This document shows, in pieces, positions 56,553 to 64,000 of a stretch of 64,000 nt of DNA. The notes below the pieces were generated by a model. It was not told where the DNA came from. It saw only the letters and a program-made list of their open reading frames with translations, and made no database searches. Positions within the stretch are counted from its first letter, which is position 1, and each line of letters starts with the position of its first letter. The DNA comes from Neurospora tetraspora (lineage: Eukaryota > Ascomycota > Sordariomycetes > Sordariales > Sordariaceae), in NCBI RefSeq assembly GCF_033439725.1, contig NW_026944384.1, forward strand, positions 806,001 to 870,000. Reading direction: 5' to 3'. Position numbers and translations under genes: made by a program.

Positions 56553-57545
56553 TTACGCTCCGAGCCTCTTGAGGATCTTCTCTCTGACGATGCGCTGGGC
56601 GACAGCGGCACCCTTTTCTAACGAGATGGCGCCAATGACGGCGAAGAGGGTTGAGTTGAGGACGACGACGACACCGGAGGATTCGAGATCTTCGGGCTAA
56701 AGAGTCACAAGGTTTCGTGTTAGCAGCAGCTCTGGGTAGTGTAGCGTAGTACATCATACCATTCTGGGCTTCCACCGCATGACGGTGAGCAGGCCGAGGT
56801 CGATGCCCATCCTTGCGATCTTGGTCTTGTCCATAATGTCTAGCGGTTGCGTGTAAATGAGCTTGTCGATGTTGGCCAAGGCGGCGTGGTTGTAGGGCGT
56901 GCGGCCGTACTTGTCGACGGTGGGCTCGTTAAGGACGGGGCTGGTGAGGATCGAGCGGGTAGTCTCGAGGGCGATTATTTGACGGCCTGGCAGAACTTTG
57001 TTAGCCGTGGTCCGTAGCCTGTGCTGCCGTAGCGTTCTTTCTGGTTTCCCTCCCCATATCCTTTCCCCTTCTCAAACAGTCCAAATTCCGTGTTCTCCAA
57101 TCCATAGCCAAAACGTACCGAGGAATGCCAGCCTTGTGTTGTAACCTCTCCTTCCGTAGTCGAAACTCTTGTGGGTGACGGCCAGCCACTTGGTCTCCTC
57201 TGATAGCATCCTGGCGCCACCCTGGCCGAGGAAGGCCTCGTAGAACGCATCCAACTTTGCCGGGTCGCTGTTGACCATCCACTGCTTGCGCCTGGGGTCC
57301 TTGACGAGGTTGAGGGAGAAACCGGGGCCCTTCATGCGCTCGGGGGTGTACGACCACCTTGGCCTGGGCTGCTGCGAGCTGCCGAATGCATCTTGTTCTT
57401 GTTGGACGGCCGACGACGACGAGACCTGGCGGGCGACGGGAACGGCAGCGAGTTGTTGGACAGCGACAGGTCGCCTAGAGCATTGCTGCGCGACGGTCTT
57501 GCATGTCGAAGCGAAGACGGAACGGGAGGGTGTGAGGGCGGCCAT
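56553..57545 (-). CDS. Mitochondrial large-subunit ribosomal protein mL57 (Mrpl15-like)
   Basis: Three exons (57545-57119, 56986-56760, 56696-56553) give 265 residues with introns of 132 and 63 bp and clean frame joins. A Ser/Ala/Arg-rich N-terminus looks like a mitochondrial presequence. The core is a catalytically dead RNase III-like fold: SEETKWLAVTHKSFDYGRRG, then NTRLAFLGRQII and the helix pair ending TVMRWKPRM. In active RNase III these helices carry acidic residues that are missing here, as in the ribosomal family. The protein sits in the mitochondrial ribosome's large subunit. It is divergent from rtt109 with a shared upstream region of 796 bp. Length matches the yeast protein (about 250 residues). 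Confidence 0.88.
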
Positions 57546-58341
57546 TGTGGTCTACTGTCGGTTTTTTTATTTGGATGCGACTGGAGATGCGACGACCCGG
57601 GGCGAGACCGTGGAGATGCTTCGAAGTTGAAGGTGGATGTGTGGATGAGACCGGGTCGTGGGGTAGAAGATGTCGAGGTCGGATGGGCGCCCGTTCCACT
57701 CTCGATCGCAAAACACCAAAGATTCCGGAGACCGTGAAAGAAGGATGTCGCGCGGCTGGCAGTCGGTCGGCGCGGTCGGTGCACAGGCTGTTTCGACGGG
57801 TCGCTGTGCAAGGCTCCGGGTCCGTTCGCGCGCCTGGAGTGGGACGGCAGACGGGAATTTTTTGCGACCGATTGAGGGACGGGACCCCTCGGCAGGCTTC
57901 GATACGGCCTAGCTCGGGTGGTCTGTGCGCCATATCGGTTTACCTCTCCAGAGTCCAGACTTTGGCCGTTGACGATTGGCCAATTCTCTAAGCTCAGCAA
58001 AGTGCGGGGCCTCAATTCTCAAGAAAGCTAGCCGCTTGAGGTTAGTTCGACCATCAATCCCTCCCGTCTTGGTCTGTTCAAAAGGTACATCAGTCAGGTA
58101 CCTTTTGAGAGAGAACTTTAGAAGAGCAGGGGCAGCTCCGCGAATCGATTTACACGGCGCCCTGTCAGTGCTTGTCGCGTCCCTTGCAGTTGAACAAGGC
58201 TGTCTCTTCTTCCTTTCATCTCCTCCCTTTTCTTCCCCAGCACTTTTCTTCAACAAAAAGCTGCTCTTCCCCAAGGCACTCCGTGCTCATCCTCACCATG
58301 TACTCCGGTTTGTGACCTCACTGACCATTTCAGCACCCGCA
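57546..58341. promoter_or_regulatory. Bidirectional promoter region, mL57 / rtt109
   Basis: A 796-bp region lies between divergent start codons. The rtt109 frame is open back to 57976, so a longer N-terminus is formally possible, but that part is not conserved-looking and a CATTTCAG acceptor just before 58342 suggests a 5' UTR intron. Confidence 0.55.
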
Positions 58342-60252
58342 ATGGCATCCTCGTCGTCGACCCCTTCCACGGTTTCCAAACACGATCGCGACTCTTCCTC
58401 GGCCAAGATGAGCTCCTCCAACCAGGTGAATGCAGGTGGAAGCACCACGAGCACCGCAAACAATACCACGAACGAACTTTTGGAAAAGCTTGCTTCTGTG
58501 CTGCCAAAGGACTTGAAGTTCTCCATCCACCACCTATCGACACCACCCACCCGCACCGATGCTCTCTACGCAGCTCCTCCGGGAGAGAAAGCCGACAAGA
58601 CATACTGCGAAAAGCACTTCCTCGCCCTCTCGATCGAAGCCCCCGTCACTGGTGCTATCAAGCGGTCTTCCCCTGGCGCTGACGAGGCCAAGTCGACCGA
58701 GACGACAACAAAACAAGTTATCGCCTTCGCCATTGAGGTGTTCATCTTTACGACAGCCTTCCAGACCGTCCTGTTCGTCTCCAAGGCCGATTCGACCGGT
58801 TACCTCCATCTTCTCAAGCTGCCGAGAGGAGGCCCTTCCCCCATCAGCCAAGTCAGCTCGACCTTCGTATCCTACCTCATCCAACATCGACGACGCAAAC
58901 ACATTGTCTCCGTCGTCAACCTCTTCGGCCGTGCGCAGCACCAGTACCTCTTCCCGGGCAGTGGTGAAAACGACGGAATCGGTCCGGGCAGGGAGAAGCA
59001 CATTCTTAGTGACAGGGGTCTGATCAAGTGGTGGTGTCGGGTTCTCAATCCACTTTTGGAAGATCAGCGCAAGGACGATCGAGTTGCGGCCACCAGAGGG
59101 TACCTTCTTGTTCCTGGCCTGGAAGAGCGGGACATGCGCGCCTTCATTCCACGGACCGTCACCAGCGCCAACGATTGGGTAATTGGCCATCCCATGGAGA
59201 GGATATCCCACTATACTCAGGAGTTCGACTGGGTACCGCCTAGATGTCTGATACCGCGATACCCAGACGACCCAAAGTCCCGTTATAGGGATGAGCTTGA
59301 CGAGGAGTCTGCAAAGTGGAAGCAGGATATGGGAACTTGGAAAAGCATCAGGACATTAAACCAGTTTTGGGATACCATGGCCTTCAGGCAGGAGTGCTCG
59401 TCTGGGCGGCTTACGGGGTTCATTTGGTTGGTCTTTGACCCCAAGGAGTCGGAGATAGAAGAACAGGCGACACAAGCCACGACGGCTTCGTTCTCGACGG
59501 CTTTTGCAACCGCGCCACTCATGACCCCGACCGGCTCTTTCGATGCTTCTACCGCCTTCCCTCCTTCAACTCCACCAAAGCGTCGTGCTGATGCGCCGGT
59601 CCGTACACCACAGGCTAGTCCGCTGAAGGCCTCTTTTACAGCAGGCCAAGCAGCTGCCTCTCAACCTGGGACGGAAAAGGAGACCAGCAAGAAAGACAAG
59701 GAGAAGAAAAGGAAGCTAAAAGGTCGCATCACCCCTCGTGTTCCCAAAATCAAGAAACACCAACGAAACTACCTCTTCAAGCGACCAAATACCACGGCCT
59801 ACTACCACTGGCCAGCGGAGGGCCGTGGCGACCTTATCGTGGATGAGCACGATTACAAGCGTGTGGTGGAGCTACTGCTGCAGCTCGATTTTGAGACGCT
59901 GGATAAGGCTTGCAGTGCCACCAAGCGATGGATCAGCGAGGCTGGCATGGGTGCTAAATGGGGGCATGAGGTTGTTGGGAGGCGGGTCCAGACTGTGACG
60001 AGTGCCACTGCTGGTCGGGGAAGCGCAGCTCCAGTTAATAACTTGACGGGGTTGGTGAGGAAGAAGAAGCCGGCTGCTGTTGAGAGTGGCGCGGCGGATG
60101 TAAAGACTAATGGGCTAGAGGACCCCTTTACCGAGAATGGGACGGCTACAGCAACACCAAGTGATGCTGTTAACCCATTGGTGCTTGAACCACCAAAGGT
60201 GAATGTGCTGGGGGCTGGACTGATTAGGAAGAAGCCCAAGGCATCATCTTAG
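58342..60252 (+). CDS. Histone H3K56 acetyltransferase Rtt109
   Basis: Single exon, 636 residues from the ATG at 58342. The N-terminal third shows the family's first strands (DLKFSIHHLSTPP, CEKHFLALSIEAP). Then comes the autoacetylation and acetyl-CoA core: FIFTTAFQTVLFVSKADSTG, followed by WVIGHPMERI, the DWVPPRCLIPRYPDDPKSRY segment and the hallmark FWDTMAFRQECSSGRLTGF run. The C-terminal part is Lys-rich (KKDKEKKRKLKGRI), then has a conserved helical end. The enzyme acetylates lysine 56 of new histone H3 with Asf1/Vps75 during replication and DNA repair in the nucleus. It is longer than the yeast enzyme because of inserts rich in Ala, Thr and Pro. The family is fungal. Confidence 0.92.
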   Translation: MASSSSTPSTVSKHDRDSSSAKMSSSNQVNAGGSTTSTANNTTNELLEKLASVLPKDLKFSIHHLSTPPTRTDALYAAPPGEKADKTYCEKHFLALSIEAPVTGAIKRSSPGADEAKSTETTTKQVIAFAIEVFIFTTAFQTVLFVSKADSTGYLHLLKLPRGGPSPISQVSSTFVSYLIQHRRRKHIVSVVNLFGRAQHQYLFPGSGENDGIGPGREKHILSDRGLIKWWCRVLNPLLEDQRKDDRVAATRGYLLVPGLEERDMRAFIPRTVTSANDWVIGHPMERISHYTQEFDWVPPRCLIPRYPDDPKSRYRDELDEESAKWKQDMGTWKSIRTLNQFWDTMAFRQECSSGRLTGFIWLVFDPKESEIEEQATQATTASFSTAFATAPLMTPTGSFDASTAFPPSTPPKRRADAPVRTPQASPLKASFTAGQAAASQPGTEKETSKKDKEKKRKLKGRITPRVPKIKKHQRNYLFKRPNTTAYYHWPAEGRGDLIVDEHDYKRVVELLLQLDFETLDKACSATKRWISEAGMGAKWGHEVVGRRVQTVTSATAGRGSAAPVNNLTGLVRKKKPAAVESGAADVKTNGLEDPFTENGTATATPSDAVNPLVLEPPKVNVLGAGLIRKKPKASS

Positions 60253-60565
60253 GTCCTCTGATTACTCTTTTCTTTATCTTTCTATGATACCTATTTGTAT
60301 TTCTTTCGTGGCATGATACCTTTTCGGAGACAGCGGGATTGCGGAAAATGGGATAGGGGTCAAATGGATGGGCGTACACGACAAGCTGAGCATCACCTTG
60401 ACCAGCCTGAACGGGTTCTGGGTATCTATCAAAATAACATTAACTATTGCTTGTTTTCCACTGGAGATCTCCAGACCGATTGCAAAGCTTGTACCATCGT
60501 ATTTATTCCTCCCCATCACATCCCATCCCTCCTTCCTCCCCGTCCACAGTCCACAACCCCATCAC
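60253..60565. other. Convergent 3' flank of rtt109 and the P450 gene
   Basis: A 313-bp spacer between stop codons. It should carry both 3' UTRs. No gene was seen. Confidence 0.6.
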
Positions 60566-62458
60566 TCAACCCTCCAAGTTCCCCACCACGCCCTTCACCA
60601 ACCTCACCTTCATCCTCATCCCATCCGCCGCCCTCGCCGTCACCTGCCTCCTCGTATACAACTTTTCCTTCACCATGCAACACCCCGTCCTATCCACCAC
60701 CGGCCTTTCTTCTCTATCAGGCCCATCTTGAGGTACCAACACCTTCTCCCCCAACCCCACTTTAACAAACTCATACCGCCTGTGCACCAAAGCCACAACA
60801 ACCTTGGCCTCAATAATCGCCAGATCCCGGCCGATACAATCCCTCGGTCCGCGCTCAAAGGGGCGCCACGCTCCTGCTGGAATTTCTCCCTTGTTCTCAG
60901 ACTCGGATAACCACCGCTCAGGCCAAAACTCGTCCTTTGTTTCTCCATAAACGGAGGGATCGCGGTGTATGATGGTGGCGCAGTTGTAGAGCACCATCCC
61001 ATCCAAGTTCCACTCCCCTCCTTCTCCTCTTCCGCCCTTCTCTTCAGTCACGACAAACCCAGAGCCAACCTCGGCTCGTCTCGCCGTACCAGCGGGTGGA
61101 TGCAATCTCAAGGCTTCCTTGATTACGGCGTGGGTGTAGACCATTTGATTCAACTTCTCTGGTCCTTCGGGACCCGACAGTTGAGCACGGATCTCAGCTG
61201 GTGAAGCGGAGGGACCACCAAAAAGGGAGTCCAGTTCGGAACAAATGCGCGCGTGTGCGCGCGGGCAGATGGAGAGGTAGTAGAGCACCCAACCGATCAA
61301 GATGGCGGTGGTGTCGTGCCCGGCGAAGAGGAATGTTTTGAGGGCGTCGGTTGTGGTCGAGAGTATCTTCTCCGGGAGGACGGGGGAATTTGTCTGGTCG
61401 CTGAGGGAGAGGGAGAGGATGGAGCGGGATTTCGGAGCGGCGGTCTTGGATCCGTGCTGTGTGAAGGTGGTGGTGGTGGAGGGGTGGGATTGGGGTTGTT
61501 GTTGGGAGGTGTGGGCGTGAAACTCACTCAAGTGTTTGCGCTGAACGAAGTCGCGGAGGAAGGTGTCGACTTTCTGGGAGAGATGCTGGCGGCGTTGACG
61601 ACTGAAGGGGTTGGTTAAAAGCTGTAACCATTCGATGGGCGGTTTACCGTCGGCGGCGTAGGAGGTTATGAGGCGGTAGTAGGTTTTGGTGAAGTTGGAC
61701 ATTTGGCCTTTTTCTTCTTCTTCTTTCTCTTCCATTTCCGTCAGTCCCTCCTGTTCATCATGTCTATCTTCATCTCCATCTTCTTCACCCAAATCCCCCT
61801 TCCCCAAAAGCTCCTCCTGCGCCCCAACATCCACCTCCATCACCACCTCCCCAATCACATCCACCGTCAATCCCTGCGTCAACTTATCCAACTTCACCGT
61901 CTTCCCCTCCTTAGCCACCCTTTCCAACAGCCTCAAAAACATCCACCCCTTCTCCGCCACACATGGCAGTAAACCCATCAAATGCCCCGGCGCAAACCCC
62001 GGATTAAACCGCCTCCTCAATTCCCTCCACTCATGCCCTTCCTTGATAATAATCGAGTCGTGCCCCACCAGCAGCTTTAACTCCTCCCCAACCGTATAAG
62101 ACTTGGGGACCGAATAAGGAAAGTTATGAGTAGCAGAAGCAGAAGACCTCGAGATCTGCTCAGCTAGATGGTGCGAGGCGATGATACAAAGACAGGGCCC
62201 CACAGGTCGCAAGTCCATGAGGAATAAGGGGGGACGGGAGAGGGAGTGCCAGATTTCGGTGAGGGCGAGGTCGATGTGTCTGTCGGAGGGGCCGCCGCGG
62301 GACATGAAGCGGTGGAGGAGGGACATGTGCCCCCAGATTAGGGAGGTAGGGGGTTGTGGGATGTGGGCATATTGCTGGAAGCGGAGGTGGTGGAGGCGGA
62401 GGTAGAGGAGGGTTGTGAGGGTGAGGAGGGAGAAGAGGAGGAGGAGGAAGGTGGACAT
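60566..62458 (-). CDS. Cytochrome P450 (CYP59/StcS-like)
   Basis: Single exon, 630 residues from the ATG at 62458. The open frame extends further upstream but lacks an ATG, and this start gives a perfect ER anchor (MSTFLLLLFSLLTLTTLLYL). All P450 landmarks are in order: WRELRRRFNPGFAPGHLMG (C-helix), I-helix AGHDTT at about 380, EALR at about 448, a WPERW motif and the heme loop FERGPRDCIG with its Cys near 540. The segment GHEWRELRRRFNPGFAPGHL is typical of the CYP59-type enzymes related to sterigmatocystin StcS. Glu/Asp- and Ser/Thr-rich inserts make it longer than usual. It should be an ER monooxygenase. The substrate is unknown, and no secondary-metabolite core gene is nearby. Confidence 0.88.
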   Translation of the reverse strand: MSTFLLLLFSLLTLTTLLYLRLHHLRFQQYAHIPQPPTSLIWGHMSLLHRFMSRGGPSDRHIDLALTEIWHSLSRPPLFLMDLRPVGPCLCIIASHHLAEQISRSSASATHNFPYSVPKSYTVGEELKLLVGHDSIIIKEGHEWRELRRRFNPGFAPGHLMGLLPCVAEKGWMFLRLLERVAKEGKTVKLDKLTQGLTVDVIGEVVMEVDVGAQEELLGKGDLGEEDGDEDRHDEQEGLTEMEEKEEEEKGQMSNFTKTYYRLITSYAADGKPPIEWLQLLTNPFSRQRRQHLSQKVDTFLRDFVQRKHLSEFHAHTSQQQPQSHPSTTTTFTQHGSKTAAPKSRSILSLSLSDQTNSPVLPEKILSTTTDALKTFLFAGHDTTAILIGWVLYYLSICPRAHARICSELDSLFGGPSASPAEIRAQLSGPEGPEKLNQMVYTHAVIKEALRLHPPAGTARRAEVGSGFVVTEEKGGRGEGGEWNLDGMVLYNCATIIHRDPSVYGETKDEFWPERWLSESENKGEIPAGAWRPFERGPRDCIGRDLAIIEAKVVVALVHRRYEFVKVGLGEKVLVPQDGPDREERPVVDRTGCCMVKEKLYTRRQVTARAADGMRMKVRLVKGVVGNLEG

Positions 62459-64000
62459 TTTGGTTGTGATGCTGTGATGGTGGTGATGGTGATGGTGTTT
62501 TGGTGATTTGGTGGTTCGGTGGTTTGGTGTTGTGGGAGGGGAAAGTCTAGGAGAGGACGGAGGTTGCGATGTTGAACTGAACACTTAAGACAGACAAGAA
62601 GCGTAGATCTGGCTGCTCTTGCCCTCCCTTATATGCCGCTGCGTTGTACCATATGATCTACGTCCCGTTCCGGTTGCCCCATGTCCCAGTGTTCCAGTGT
62701 CCCACGGGTCGACGGTTAAATACCAGCTGAAACTACCTGTGATTCATCAATTTCATTCGATTCATCCGTCACACCTCCCGAATCCTGATCTCTCGCTCAA
62801 CCGATATTTCGCCACCCCGTCTTCTTTTCTTCTTCTCCTGCAGCGTGTGCTTCTTCTGCTGTGATGTTACACATTCCCGCCTGGCGCTCCCAGCCAGCCA
62901 GCCAGCCCACACTCCAGTCCCGTTCCCTTCATGTTCCTCCAAGTCCTCAGCACCTAGGTACCTCGTACACAAGACCACCACCTCATAGGTCCATGTCTGA
63001 TATGATAGGCCCCCTCCGTCCAGAAAGATCTCATACGTCAGAAGCAAGGGACGAACTTTACCTGTGCATCGATGCTGTCCAAGCTCCCAAGAAGCTCCGA
63101 AGCCGCTCCAAGCGAGTGGGGGATATTGGGGACGGGTCGCGGCGTTCGTTCCGTTACACTAAGGTAACAGTTCTTTCCATGCAATCCATACCAGTTCGCG
63201 CGAGTAGTGCTCGGGCCGTCCCTTTTGGCTTGCATCATGCCCTGATCCTTGAGAGATGGAAGGGAGTCTTGGTACCAATAGGAGTTTTTTTCTTATTCTT
63301 GCTGCACATGGCCAATGGAACCGTGATCCGAGCCGAGCGGACAATTAATTTGGGGATTTGGGGGCTTTGGGCCGGGTGGCCGATGTCTGGGCTCTCGTGC
63401 TCTCGTGTATATCGGTAGTTGGATGGGGAGCTGGACCCTAACCCTGGCTGTGGGGGGGGAGGTGTTAGCGGAGGATGAAGGAGGGGGGCTCGAGGGGGGA
63501 TGTCTGGGCTTCTTTTCATGAGTACGTTTGATCTATCATCCTTTATAAAGGTATCTTTCTGGGCAATAAATTTCTGTCTGACTTGTACCGTGATGGCGGG
63601 TTGTGGGATTACTGCTCCATTGTCAGGCACATGCCAACCTTAACATCAACGCCCACCCACGCCTAGGGCCCGTATCCGCGCCGCATGCAACGGGCCGTGT
63701 CGCGTTTACATGACCCCCTGAACCGAGCGAACCTCCAAGCTTGGACAAAAACTCATTCACCCCTTTCATAAACCTTCTTCTTGTCGTCTTTTTCTTTCCA
63801 CATTTTGGTGTTCGTCGTTCCTGTGTTAAAGGGCATACGATGCCGTGCGGGGAAATGCCATTCAACACCGCGGAGGAGGAGTGACGAGTTCCATGACATT
63901 GGCGCCATAGAGCCCCACACGCATGTCGGGGTCTAGCGTCCCCTGACAGAGCGTGACAGGCCCTGCACCTGCGCTTTTGGCGGCAGCGGCGCGTGGCACT
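62459..64000. other. No confident gene
   Basis: A plus-strand frame of 185 codons (62861-63418) ends with a hydrophobic stretch (VLVPIGVFFLFLLHMANG) but lacks splice support or a domain. A telobox-like accctaaccct lies at 63434-63444. It probably includes the P450 promoter. Nothing else was seen up to the window end. Confidence 0.35.

Noticed and set aside
57976-58341. N-terminal extension of Rtt109
   Set aside because: The frame is open, but the text lacks conservation-like features, and the ATG at 58342 gives the usual start just before the conserved domain.

Overview
The window looks like nuclear DNA of a filamentous ascomycete, most likely a sordariomycete of the Sordariales. The genes have short introns (about 55-80 bases in most, 144-370 in two) with GTAAGT/GTATGT-type donors and CTAAC-type branch points. 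Families typical of this group are present: a PDR-type ABC pump, a Dal5-type MFS permease, a Zn2Cys6 regulator and a cytochrome P450. Repeats are blocks rich in TpA and poor in CpA/TpG that still keep many CpG, which is the expected footprint of repeat-induced point mutation (RIP). I cannot name the species.

Layout. 1-8.4 kb is an AT-rich RIP-type block holding a complete-length but heavily broken Ty3/gypsy LTR retrotransposon fossil (933-8342). 8.4-20.2 kb is a gene-poor accessory stretch. It holds C2H2 zinc-finger debris, one small Cys-rich gene (11830-12342), a Glu-rich small reading frame, debris of unrelated conserved proteins, and a three-copy dispersed repeat. A GT25-type glycosyltransferase follows (20214-21987), then a 373-bp MITE-like element (23105-23477). 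A 3.6-kb Mutator-like DNA transposon (25128-28766) has 73-bp terminal inverted repeats and a perfect 8-bp target duplication. After another sparse stretch come an MFS permease (32266-34028) and a second patchwork of exon-sized fragments of conserved genes (about 34.9-38.1 kb).

The right third is gene-dense. A PDR/ABCG drug-pump-like transporter (39459-43722, minus) is divergent from a Zn2Cys6 transcription factor (46143-49203, plus), so the factor could regulate the pump, though nothing in the sequence proves it. Three small Cys-rich proteins with a shared MC...C / C-x2-C plan lie within 2.8 kb (50670-53426); a fourth relative is at 12 kb. One of them ends in a perfect 19 x 9-bp repeat. Then come housekeeping genes: a SET-domain lysine methyltransferase, mitochondrial ribosomal protein mL57, the H3K56 acetyltransferase Rtt109 (divergent from mL57), and a CYP59-like P450 convergent with rtt109.

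The most unusual signals are the local family of small Cys-rich proteins and the mosaic of gene fragments. Two mosaic patches, 21 kb apart, match neighbouring parts of 2-oxoglutarate dehydrogenase E1. Another pair, 16 kb apart, encodes the same peptide with only synonymous differences. All exon structures are read by eye from splice signals and frame continuity; no database search was run.
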